From: Mycobacterium pinniadriaticum
GTDB lineage: Bacteria; Actinomycetota; Actinomycetes; Mycobacteriales; Mycobacteriaceae
Length of the DNA: 64,000 nucleotides
Assembly (NCBI RefSeq): GCF_026242045.1
Contig: NZ_JAPJDO010000022.1
Span: 34,829 to 98,828 of the forward strand
Direction: 5' to 3'
The notes beneath the pieces are model-generated. The model was not told where the DNA came from, made no database searches, and was given only the letters and a program-made list of their open reading frames with translations. Numbering within the stretch: position 1 is the stretch's first letter; every line of letters starts with the position of its first letter. The position numbers were made by a program, and so were the translations under genes. This document shows positions 57,701 through 64,000 of this stretch, piece after piece.

Positions 57701-58222
57701 TTCGACGGCACCGTCCAGGTGGTCGATGCTCGACGCGATCACCACCGGTTCGGTCTCGGCGAGGATCGGCTGCAACTGGGTGACGACAGCGCTGGTCTGC
57801 AGCGGCACGCACACCGCGCCCAGCAGGGCCAGCGCAAGGTCGACGGTGGTGTAGTCCACGCTGGTGAAACCCAGGACGGCCACCCGGTCGCCGGCCTTGA
57901 CGGTGCCTCCGGACCAGGAACCGGCCAGGGCCTGCACACGGTCCCACAGTTGGCGATAGGTGATGGTTTCGAACTCCGGCACCAACTCGGCAACGGTGCG
58001 ATGCGTCTGCGGGTCCTCGACGAACCGGACCGCCCGCTGGCCCAGCGCCGGGCGGTCCGCGTAGCCGTCGAGGACGGTCTTGATGACCCCGGCGAGTTCT
58101 GCGGCCTGGGTGGCGGCGGCGGTCACGACGGGGTCGGGCGCGGCGGCGGCGAACTGCGGATCGTTGGCGTAAAGATGGGCGACGCGCTGCTCGAATCGGG
58201 CTTCGCGAGTATCAGTCGGCAT
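54707..58222 (-). CDS. car: Carboxylic acid reductase (FadD9-type)
   Basis: 1171 residues with three modules. Adenylation domain: LIYTSGSTGAPKGAMYP, EGYGSTEAGAVF, FYRTGDIVAQ, DRRNNVLKLSQGEFV. Peptidyl-carrier domain: FTDLGGDSLSALTF, with Ser as the phosphopantetheine site (about residue 690). C-terminal NADPH reductase domain: VLLTGATGFLGRYLALEWLE in part, YANGYSNSKWAGEVLLREA in part. It reduces fatty or aromatic acids to aldehydes using ATP and NADPH after activation by a phosphopantetheinyl transferase encoded elsewhere. Equivalent in position to Rv2590. ATG 58222 follows TGGAGTCTCGTC. A palindrome at 58288-58304 probably controls it. Confidence 0.95.
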   Translation of the reverse strand: MPTDTREARFEQRVAHLYANDPQFAAAAPDPVVTAAATQAAELAGVIKTVLDGYADRPALGQRAVRFVEDPQTHRTVAELVPEFETITYRQLWDRVQALAGSWSGGTVKAGDRVAVLGFTSVDYTTVDLALALLGAVCVPLQTSAVVTQLQPILAETEPVVIASSIDHLDGAVELALAGPAPKRLVVFDFSPEVDDQRESLAAATDRLAGTGVTVTTLADEIDRGTGSSIDPPATAEDDPLALLIYTSGSTGAPKGAMYPAHKVADMWLAAAAHWDDKQGTYPAIVLSFMPMSHVMGRGALYGTLSTGGTVYFAARPDLSTFLEDLSLTRPTQLNLVPRVWDMIHQEVQSEIDRRAAGAAGPATSNPEEAKILAEKRNSLLGDRFVSVMTGSAPIAPELKTWVEAFLDMHLVEGYGSTEAGAVFVDGVVRRPPVTDYKLVDVPELGYFGTDLPHPRGELLVKSTQLFPGYYKRPEVTAAMFDEDGFYRTGDIVAQTAPDHLRYVDRRNNVLKLSQGEFVTVSKLEAAFGRSPLVQQIYLYGNSARPYLLAVVVPTAEAAAGHDTAELKVLIGDSLQEIARTAGLQSYEIPRDFLIETMPFTIENGLLTGIRKLAWPRLKERYGGALEQLYTDLAEGQADELRALRQSGADTPVLATVTRAAGALLGAAAADLRPDAHFTDLGGDSLSALTFANLLNEIFGIDVPVGVIVSPASDLQAIAGYVEAERTFGGRRPTFASIHGVDTPEARAADLTLDRFIDPSTLVAAPSLPGPKSEVRTVLLTGATGFLGRYLALEWLERMRLVDGTVICLVRAKDDGAARARLDATFDSGDPKLLAHYRELAVNHLEVIAGDKGEENLGLDPQTWQRLADTVDLIVDPAALVNHVLPYRELFGPNAVGTAELIRIALTTTLKPFVYVSTIGVGAGIAPGRFTEDGDIREISPTRAVDDSYANGYSNSKWAGEVLLREANDLCGLPVSVFRCDMILADTTYGGQLNLPDMFTRLMLSLVATGIAPASFYELDAEGRRQRAHYDGLPVEFIADAISTLGAQVSEGFETYHVMNPYDDGIGLDEFVDWLIEAGHPIQRIAGYDTWLDRFDTAIRALPDRQRQHSLLPLLHNYQRPERPLRGPIAPTERFRTAVQDAKIGPDKDIPHVSSEVIVKYVTDLQLLALL

Positions 58223-58287
58223 GACGAGACTCCAGTAAAGGCTAGAAAAAGAATTGGTGGGCGCAACGCTGCGCCCACCTGAAACTA

Positions 58288-58304
58288 CGTTAGCAAAGCT
58301 AACG
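58288..58304. promoter_or_regulatory. Palindromic operator upstream of car
   Basis: CGTTAGC-AAA-GCTAACG, a perfect 7-3-7 inverted repeat 65 bases before the car start codon, of the size bound by TetR regulators. No regulator gene is adjacent, so the cognate protein would be encoded elsewhere. Confidence 0.7.
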
Positions 58305-58501
58305 GTATTCCCGGTGAAGCTGGCAGACGCCCGTGAATATGCCTGCGCTACGGCGGGCGAGGGTGCGCCAACTGTCCGTGGTGGCGGTGTTTCGGGGCAC
58401 CGACACGCACGGTCGTGGAACCCAGGCCCGGTTAGAGGGCCGCGCGGCACGGGTACTCGGGATACCTCACGGGGATTTGTCCCCTGAATCAAGGAGGCGT
58501 C

Positions 58502-59173
58502 ATGAAAGACGTGGATGCCCGTATCGGCACCGGTGCGGGTCGGATGGAAATCGCCCGCAGCCGAGGCGCGCTCAGTGGAGTCCTGCTCATCCTGCTCGGC
58601 GCATGGGGCGCGTTGGTTCCGTTCATCGGACCGTACTTCGACTTCGCCTACGAGCCCGCCAGTCCATGGGTGTGGACTGCTGGTCGTGGCTGGTTGGAGG
58701 TCCTGCCGGGCGTGGTGACCGTACTCGGTGGCGTGTTGCTGTTGATGTCGCGAAACCGGGCGACCGCGATCCTCGGTGGCTGGATCGCCGTCATCGCGGG
58801 CGCATGGTTCGTGGTCGGCCGGATGTTCGCCGGTCCCCTGCGGCTGGGTGACTTCGGGTCACCGGTGGCCGACACGGCTACCGGACAGGTCGCGCTCGAG
58901 TTGGCGTTCTTCAGCGGATTGGGTGCCCTGATCATCTTCTTCGGGGCGATGGCCCTGGGTCGGGTGTCGGTGCGCAGCCTGCGTGATCTTCGGCATGCCC
59001 AGCGACCGGCCGTAGCCGAATCCGTTGCCGCCGAGCCGGTTGCGGCCACGAGCGCCGAGCCCGTCGCGGAGCGGCACAGTCACCATGCCAAAGACGACGA
59101 TGAGGACGAGCACCGTCATCGCAGTTGGCGCGACCTGTTCGGTGGGCTGCGCCGGACACCCGTTTCGCATTAA
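58502..59173 (+). CDS. Four-helix membrane protein with His-rich tail
   Basis: 223 residues from ATG 58502, with AAGGAGG four bases upstream. Four membrane helices (GVLLILLGAWGALVPFIG; WLEVLPGVVTVLGGVLLLM; AILGGWIAVIAGAWFVVG; ALELAFFSGLGALIIFFGAM). The cytoplasmic C-terminal tail has AEPVA repeats and ends in a His/Asp/Glu-rich segment (RHSHHAKDDDEDEHRHRS) that could bind metals. The pattern resembles SPW-repeat/DUF-type actinobacterial membrane proteins, but no family is firmly recognised. Divergent from car. Confidence 0.7.
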   Translation: MKDVDARIGTGAGRMEIARSRGALSGVLLILLGAWGALVPFIGPYFDFAYEPASPWVWTAGRGWLEVLPGVVTVLGGVLLLMSRNRATAILGGWIAVIAGAWFVVGRMFAGPLRLGDFGSPVADTATGQVALELAFFSGLGALIIFFGAMALGRVSVRSLRDLRHAQRPAVAESVAAEPVAATSAEPVAERHSHHAKDDDEDEHRHRSWRDLFGGLRRTPVSH

Positions 59174-59186
59174 TTGATCTGCCCGG

Positions 59187-59236
59187 CAGACGCAAACGTC
59201 CCAGACACGCCGTGTGCACGGGGACGTTTGCGTCTG
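59187..59236. terminator. Bidirectional hairpin terminator
   Basis: CAGACGCAAACGTCCC (59187-59202) pairs perfectly with GGGACGTTTGCGTCTG (59221-59236), a 16-bp stem with an 18-base loop. It lies between the ends of two convergent genes (59173 and 59260), so it can serve both. Confidence 0.8.
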
Positions 59237-59259
59237 TTCGCGGATGGGCTGAGCCAGGC

Positions 59260-60693
59260 TCAGCCGGTGTAGGCCATCACATGCTTGATCCGGGTGTAGT
59301 CCTCGAAGCCGTACATCGACAGGTCTTTGCCATGCCCCGAAGCCTTGTAGCCACCGTGCGGCATCTCGGCCACCAGCGGAATGTGGGTGTTGATCCACAC
59401 GCAGCCGAAGTCCAGCGCATTGGACACCCGGATGGCACGGGACACGTCCTTGGTCCACACCGAAGACGCCAGGCCGTAGTCCACCCCGTTGGCCCAGCGG
59501 ATCGCCTCGTCCTCGTCGGCGAAGGACTGCACGGTGATCACCGGCCCGAAGATCTCCTCCTGAATGTGCCGGTCATCTTGGCGTAGCCCACCGATCACCG
59601 TCGGCTCGACATAAAAACCTTTGTCGCCCTGCCGGTTTCCGCCGGCGGCAACGCTGGCATGTGACGGCACGTCGGCCAGGAAACCGAGGACCCGCTCAAG
59701 CTGGTTGGGGTTGTTGACCGGCGGCACCCAGGCGTCCTCGTCATCGGCCGCCCGGCCGAAGGTGGTCGCCGCGCCCTTGGCCTGCTCGGCCAGCGCGGCG
59801 GTCAGTTCTTCGGCGACGCCGGCGCGGGCCAGCACCCGGGTGGCCGCGGTGCAGTCCTGTCCGGCGTTGAAATAGCCGGCTACCGCGATTCCTTCTGCGG
59901 CGCTGGCGATATCGGCGTCGTCGAACACGATCACCGGCGCTTTGCCGCCCAATTCGAGGTGGGTGCGCTTGAGATGGCCGCCGGCACTGACCGCGACGGC
60001 GCGCCCGGCGGCGACCGAGCCGGTGATCGACACCATCTGCGGGGTCGGATGCGCGACGACGGCTGCGCCGGTAACCCGGTCACCGCAGACCACGTTGAGC
60101 ACGCCGGGTCCGAAGTGCTTGGCGGCGATCTCGGCCAGCATCACGGTAGTCACCGGTGTGGTGTCGCTCGGCTTGAGGACGACGGTGTTGCCGGCGGCGA
60201 TGGCGGGACAGAATTTCCAGATCGCCATCATCATCGGGTAGTTCCACGGGGCGACCTGGCCGATCACCCCGACCGGCTCGCGACGGATCCAGGAGGTGTG
60301 GTCCGCCATGTACTCACCGGCCGACTTCCCCTCCAGAATCCGTGCCGCACCGGCGAAGAACCGGATCTGGTCGACCATCGGCGGGATTTCCTCCGCCAGT
60401 GTCACATGGTTGGGCTTGCCGGTATTGCGGCCCTCGGCGGCGACGAGGTCGTCCGCATGCTTTTCAACGTCGTCGGCGAAGGCCAGTAACGCCTTCTGTC
60501 GCTGCGACGGCGTGGTGCGCTTCCAGTCGGCGAAGGCCGCATCCGCCGCGGCATAGGCATTGTCGATGTCCTGCTCGTTGGAAATCGGCGCGGTGCCGTA
60601 CTTTTCGCCGGTCGAGGGGGCGACGAGCGGCATCGTTGCCCCGCTTACCGAGTCGACAAGATCGCCGTTGATGAAATTCTTGACGGTCGTCAT
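59260..60693 (-). CDS. Aldehyde dehydrogenase (aminobutyraldehyde dehydrogenase-like)
   Basis: 477 residues of the ALDH superfamily: oxyanion/cofactor region GQVAPWNYPMMMAIWKF, VLKPSDTTP, NAD loop SITGSVAAGRAV, catalytic Glu LELGGKAP and catalytic Cys NAGQDCTAATR, with C-terminal EIFGPVITVQ. NAGQDC and the neighbouring gabT favour a gamma-aminobutyraldehyde or similar omega-amino aldehyde as substrate. It lies 13 bases downstream of gabT on the same strand, so both form one operon for GABA/polyamine-type breakdown. Confidence 0.92.
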   Translation of the reverse strand: MTTVKNFINGDLVDSVSGATMPLVAPSTGEKYGTAPISNEQDIDNAYAAADAAFADWKRTTPSQRQKALLAFADDVEKHADDLVAAEGRNTGKPNHVTLAEEIPPMVDQIRFFAGAARILEGKSAGEYMADHTSWIRREPVGVIGQVAPWNYPMMMAIWKFCPAIAAGNTVVLKPSDTTPVTTVMLAEIAAKHFGPGVLNVVCGDRVTGAAVVAHPTPQMVSITGSVAAGRAVAVSAGGHLKRTHLELGGKAPVIVFDDADIASAAEGIAVAGYFNAGQDCTAATRVLARAGVAEELTAALAEQAKGAATTFGRAADDEDAWVPPVNNPNQLERVLGFLADVPSHASVAAGGNRQGDKGFYVEPTVIGGLRQDDRHIQEEIFGPVITVQSFADEDEAIRWANGVDYGLASSVWTKDVSRAIRVSNALDFGCVWINTHIPLVAEMPHGGYKASGHGKDLSMYGFEDYTRIKHVMAYTG

Positions 60694-60706
60694 TGCGGTC
60701 GTCCCC

Positions 60707-62047
60707 TCAGAGTTCGGTGAGGATCTGGTTCAGCACGTCGAGACCCTCGAGCAGAAGTTCGTCGCTGATGGTCAGCGGCGGCAGGAATCGCAGCACGTTG
60801 CCGTATGTGCCGCAGGTGAGCACCAACACGCCCTGCGCGTGCGCCTTGGCGGCCAGGGCCTTGGTCAATTCCGGATCCGGTTCGGCGGTACCGGATCTCA
60901 CCAGCTCGACGGCGATCATCGCGCCGCGGCCGCGGACGTCGCCGATGCGGTCGTCGTCGGCCTGCATGTGGCCGAGCTTGTCCTTCATCACCGCTTCGAT
61001 CTGTTTGGCGCGCTCGACCAGGCCGTCGAGTTCGATGGTCTCGATGGTGGCCAGGGCCGCCGCGCAGGCCACCGGATTGCCGCCGTATGTGCCGCCCAGT
61101 CCGCTCACATGCGGGGCGTCCATGATCTCGGCGCGTCCGGTCACCGCCGCCAGGGGGAGGCCGTCGGCGATGCCCTTGGCGGTGACGATCAGGTCCGGTT
61201 CGATGCCCTCGTCCTCACAGGCGAACATCGCCCCGGTCCGGGCGAACCCGGTCTGCACTTCGTCGGCGATGAACACCACGTCGTTGTCCGCGCACCATCC
61301 GCGCAGCGCCGGCAGGAATCCCGGCGCCGGGGCGATGAACCCGCCTTCGCCCTGGATCGGCTCGATGATGACCGCCGCCAGGTTGGCCGCCCCGATCTGT
61401 TTGTCGATCACGGTCAGCGCCCGGTCGGCGGCCAGGTCGCCGTTGGTGCCCCACTCCTTGTCGAGCAGGCCGTCCCGATACGGGTAGGACAGCGGCGCCC
61501 GGTAGATCTCCGGTGCGAACGGGCCGAAGCCGCTCTTGTAGGGCATCGACTTCGCGGTCAGTGCCATGGTGAGGTTCGTGCGTCCGTGGTAGGCGTGGTC
61601 GAAGGCCACCACAGCGCTCTTGCGGGTGTAGGAGCGGGCGATCTTGACGGCGTTCTCGACCGCCTCCGCGCCGGAGTTGAACAACGCCGAACGCTTCTCG
61701 TAGGTGCCGGGGGTGAGCCGGTTGAGGTGTTCGGCGACGGCGATGTATTCCTCGTAGGGCGTCACCATGAAGCAGGTGTGGGTGAACCTGGCAACTTGCG
61801 CCGTGACCTGCTCCACCACCCGGGGGGAGGAGTTGCCGATGGTGGTGACCGCGATCCCCGAACCCAGGTCGATCAGCCGGTTGCCGTCGACGTCCTCGAT
61901 GATGCCGCCGCCGGCGCGCGCGGCATAGATCGGCATCGTGACGCCGACGCCGTGCGACACCGCGGCGACCCTGCGTTTGGACAGCTCGATCGACCCGGGG
62001 CCGGGGATGTCGGTGACGAGTTTGCGGCTCTGCTCGAGGGTGGTCAC
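60707..62047 (-). CDS. gabT: 4-aminobutyrate aminotransferase
   Basis: 446 residues, class III PLP aminotransferase. SGAEAVENAVKIAR (phosphate loop), AYHGRTNLTMALT, EPIQGEGGFI, FIADEVQTGFARTG with the PLP-binding Asp, and VTAKGIADGLPLAAVTGRA with the PLP-Lys. It moves the amino group of GABA to 2-oxoglutarate, giving succinic semialdehyde. GTG 62047 follows GGAGAACAGAA; the frame is open further upstream without support. Same position relative to yajC/secD as Rv2589. Confidence 0.94.
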   Translation of the reverse strand: MTTLEQSRKLVTDIPGPGSIELSKRRVAAVSHGVGVTMPIYAARAGGGIIEDVDGNRLIDLGSGIAVTTIGNSSPRVVEQVTAQVARFTHTCFMVTPYEEYIAVAEHLNRLTPGTYEKRSALFNSGAEAVENAVKIARSYTRKSAVVAFDHAYHGRTNLTMALTAKSMPYKSGFGPFAPEIYRAPLSYPYRDGLLDKEWGTNGDLAADRALTVIDKQIGAANLAAVIIEPIQGEGGFIAPAPGFLPALRGWCADNDVVFIADEVQTGFARTGAMFACEDEGIEPDLIVTAKGIADGLPLAAVTGRAEIMDAPHVSGLGGTYGGNPVACAAALATIETIELDGLVERAKQIEAVMKDKLGHMQADDDRIGDVRGRGAMIAVELVRSGTAEPDPELTKALAAKAHAQGVLVLTCGTYGNVLRFLPPLTISDELLLEGLDVLNQILTEL

Positions 62048-62200
62048 TTCTGTTCTCCTAGCCGAAGGTGGCACTGCGCGAAGAGGGCGAATCGAGCCTA
62101 GTCGGGCTACCGCCCGGTGCAACTGAAAACCCGCTTTGAGGGTGCGATAAGAAAGGGAATGAGTCGCTGGAAGCGGCCAAATCGACGCAATCGGTTGGCG

Positions 62201-62893
62201 TCAACCGTGTTCGGAGGTGAATGGCGCGCCGTCGACGCGATCGACGGTGGTGAACGATGAGACGGGTTGGCGGGTGAGCCGGCGCGGTTGGCGAACCGGG
62301 TGGCCCAGCGCGATCACCGCCGCCAGCACCAGCGGGTCTTGCGCCCCCAGCAGCCGCTTGACCTCCTCCTCGGCCCGGATGAGCATCGTCGTCAGCACGC
62401 CGCCGAGACCCTCGGCCCGGGCCGCCAGCAGGATGCTCCAGGCGAACGGGTAGACCGACGCGCCCCCGGCCAGCGAGTACCGGTCCAGGTCACGGTCCAC
62501 CGCGGCCAGCTGCGACAGGTCGGCGAACAGGGCCAACAGCACCGGAACCTCGTCCAGGTGCGCGGCCATGCCTCCGGTCGCGGCGTCGGTGGCCGGCCCG
62601 GTTCCGGCCGCGAGGGCGGCCACCTCCGCGGCCGAGTCGTTGACCGGCGACCAGGGACGGAGCCCGGCCGCCGTCAACGTCAGGTAATCGATCCACGGTG
62701 GCAGATAGAGGTCGCGCAGGCTTGTCCGAATGGCCGGGTCCTTGACCACGACCACGCGCCAGGCCTGCGCGTTGGCGCCGCTCGGAGCGAACCGTGCGGT
62801 GTCCAGAATGCGCGCCAGCGTGGCGTCGTCGACCGGCTCGTCGGTGAACTCGCGCACCGCGCCGGTGCTGCGCAGGGTGTCGATCAGGTCCAT
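62201..62893 (-). CDS. Nitroreductase-family flavoprotein
   Basis: 230 residues of the nitroreductase fold: TLRSTGAVREFTDEPVDDATLARILDTARFAPSGANAQAWRVVVV in outline (FMN-binding Arg/Ser/Asn region), ASVYPFAWSILLAARAEGLGGVLTT in outline (second FMN loop) and IALGHPVRQPRRLTRQPV at the C-terminus. It would use NAD(P)H to reduce nitro, quinone or flavin substrates. Start ATG 62893 after GGAAG at eight bases (an ATG at 62908 is also in frame). Divergent from yajC. Confidence 0.87.
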   Translation of the reverse strand: MDLIDTLRSTGAVREFTDEPVDDATLARILDTARFAPSGANAQAWRVVVVKDPAIRTSLRDLYLPPWIDYLTLTAAGLRPWSPVNDSAAEVAALAAGTGPATDAATGGMAAHLDEVPVLLALFADLSQLAAVDRDLDRYSLAGGASVYPFAWSILLAARAEGLGGVLTTMLIRAEEEVKRLLGAQDPLVLAAVIALGHPVRQPRRLTRQPVSSFTTVDRVDGAPFTSEHG

Positions 62894-63024
62894 CCGACTA
62901 TCTTCCATCGACGGTGCCGGTCGGCGTCGAACCGGCACAATGGCAGACTGGGCAGCTATGAAGCCTGTGACCTGACGGTCGCGCGGGGCTGACCCGACAC
63001 CCGATACGAAAGAATCGTTTTGCC

Positions 63025-63369
63025 ATGGACTTGCTCATCTTCCTGCCCCTCATCATCATCATGGGCGCATTCATGTATTTCGCCTCCCGGCGACAGCGCA
63101 AGGCCATGCAGGCCACCATCGACCTGCACGAGTCACTGAACGTCGGCGACCGGGTGCACACCACCTCCGGCCTGCAGGCGACGATCACCGCGATCACCGA
63201 CGACACCGTTGACCTGGAGATCGCTCCTGGGGTGGTGACGACCTGGATGAAGCTGGCCATTCGCGACCGCATCGAGCCCGAGGTACCGGAGGCCCTGGAG
63301 GCCTCAGACGCCGAGTCGAGCGCCACCGAGATCACCGACAGCGACGCGGACCGCCTGACCAAAGACTGA
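63025..63369 (+). CDS. yajC: Preprotein translocase subunit YajC
   Basis: 114 residues: one N-terminal membrane helix (LLIFLPLIIIMGAFMYFAS), then RRQRKAMQ and the YajC domain LNVGDRVHTTSGLQATITAI in part with VTTWMKLAIRDRI, and an acidic tail. It associates with SecD-SecF in the Sec translocon. The secD gene begins 105 bases downstream in the same direction, as in other mycobacteria. Confidence 0.94.
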   Translation: MDLLIFLPLIIIMGAFMYFASRRQRKAMQATIDLHESLNVGDRVHTTSGLQATITAITDDTVDLEIAPGVVTTWMKLAIRDRIEPEVPEALEASDAESSATEITDSDADRLTKD

Positions 63370-63474
63370 TCGCCAGGCACACCACGTACCCTCTAGCGGG
63401 AGCTTGGAGGACCGCTGCGCGCGACGCGGCAGAATCCCTGCGGGACGCGGCACAAACCTAGGAGAGACAACAAC

Positions 63475-64000
63475 GTGGCATCGTCTTCGGCGCCGGTGCA
63501 TCCCTACCGCTGGCTGGCGCTGTTCCTGGTCCTGCTGATCGGGGTCTACCTGCTTGTCTTCCTCACCGGGGACAAACACGCGAGCCCCAAGCTGGGCATC
63601 GATCTGCAGGGCGGCACCCGCGTCACGCTCACCGCACGCACTCCGGACGGATCCAAGCCCACCCGCGACGCGCTGAATCAGGCCGAGCAGATCATCGCCG
63701 CCCGCGTCAACGGTCTCGGTGTGTCGGGTTCCGAGGTCGTCATCGACGGCGACAACCTGGTCATCACCGTTCCCGGCAACGACGGCAACGAGGCCCGCAA
63801 CCTCGGCCAGACCGCGCGGTTGTTCATCCGCCCGGTGATCGGCCAGCCGATCCCGGTGGAGGCCATCAAGGAGCAGATGCAGAAGGCGGCGCCGGGCGGC
63901 GCGCCCCCACCCGGCGCGCCCGCGCCACCGGGAGCCCCGCAACCCGGTGCACCCCCCCCCGGCGGTGCCCCGGCCCCGGCACCCGCGCCGGGGGCGCCCG
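63475..64000 (+). CDS. secD: Protein translocase subunit SecD (3' end cut by window)
   Basis: About 175 codons are visible from GTG 63475, with AGGAGAGACAAC upstream. First membrane helix WLALFLVLLIGVYLLVFLTG, then the SecD P1 start PKLGIDLQGGTRVTLTA, QAEQIIAARVNGLGVSGSEV in part, ARLFIRPVI, and an Ala/Pro/Gly linker (repeats of GAPPPGAP type) that is usual in mycobacterial SecD. SecD with SecF uses the proton gradient to help exported proteins leave the channel. The rest lies outside the window. Confidence 0.95.
   Translation, partial: MASSSAPVHPYRWLALFLVLLIGVYLLVFLTGDKHASPKLGIDLQGGTRVTLTARTPDGSKPTRDALNQAEQIIAARVNGLGVSGSEVVIDGDNLVITVPGNDGNEARNLGQTARLFIRPVIGQPIPVEAIKEQMQKAAPGGAPPPGAPAPPGAPQPGAPPPGGAPAPAPAPGAP

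Noticed and set aside
63890..64000. Pro/Ala/Gly-rich run at the right edge, considered as a frame disruption of secD
   Set aside because: A Pro-rich linker at this point is normal for mycobacterial SecD, and the frame stays open.

Overview
The window is chromosomal DNA from a high-GC actinobacterium, almost certainly a Mycobacterium/Mycolicibacterium. The evidence is gene order plus content: thrS - HIT phosphorylase - pgsA - patA - pimA - Nudix, then pdxS - tesB - pdxT, yebC, ruvCAB, carboxylic acid reductase, gabT, yajC and secD. This is the M. tuberculosis Rv2614c-Rv2587c backbone. Phosphatidylinositol mannoside (PIM) genes and a FadD9-type reductase are typical of the genus. The interspersed catabolic and regulatory genes suggest an environmental, fast-growing type; the species cannot be named from what I see.

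Layout. 1-6.2 kb: a very large hybrid sensor kinase/PP2C phosphatase (cut by the left edge), a GNAT acetyltransferase coupled to an N5-(carboxyethyl)ornithine synthase-like enzyme, and small unknown genes. 6.4-10.2 kb: two ion antiporter-like membrane proteins with a CBS protein between them, then clpC2 with twin palindromic operators. 10.3-16.6 kb: an acyl-CoA synthetase, an acyltransferase, secreted and membrane proteins of unknown role, and a wrecked P450. 16.8-19.7 kb: four tRNA genes (Val-GAC, Cys, Gly, Val-CAC). The last is followed 2.4 kb downstream by a second copy of its 3' half, which marks a small integrated island holding a lipase-type hydrolase and gene debris.

19.7-29.5 kb: DUF-type protein, lipoprotein, P450, an STAS/anti-sigma-kinase pair that could be controlled by phosphatases like the one at the left edge, and a divergent thiolase-like aldolase + DUF35 / SDR / reductase / TetR catabolic block. 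Then comes an Hsp70-fold Thr-rich membrane protein. 29.5-32.6 kb: a tightly overlapped four-gene operon (GT2 glycosyltransferase, acyl-CoA dehydrogenase-like, PIG-L deacetylase, NodS-like methyltransferase). Its enzyme set recalls Nod-factor chemistry, and it is the best candidate here for an undescribed pathway. 32.6-44.6 kb: housekeeping genes for threonyl-tRNA, PIM lipid and vitamin B6 synthesis, then a 3-hydroxyisobutyrate-dehydrogenase-like / CMD pair. 44.7-50.8 kb: a second P450 relic, a CocE-type hydrolase divergent from a TetR regulator with a striking double operator, yebC, a molybdopterin oxidoreductase and a cupin. 50.9-64 kb: SOS-boxed ruvCAB, a GGDEF protein, carboxylic acid reductase with a palindromic operator, an aldehyde dehydrogenase + gabT pair, a nitroreductase-like protein, yajC and the start of secD.

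Many junctions are 4-bp ATGA/GTGA overlaps, so operons can be read directly. Gene starts were chosen from ribosome binding sites, overlaps and family N-termini and are stated where they differ from the longest reading frame.
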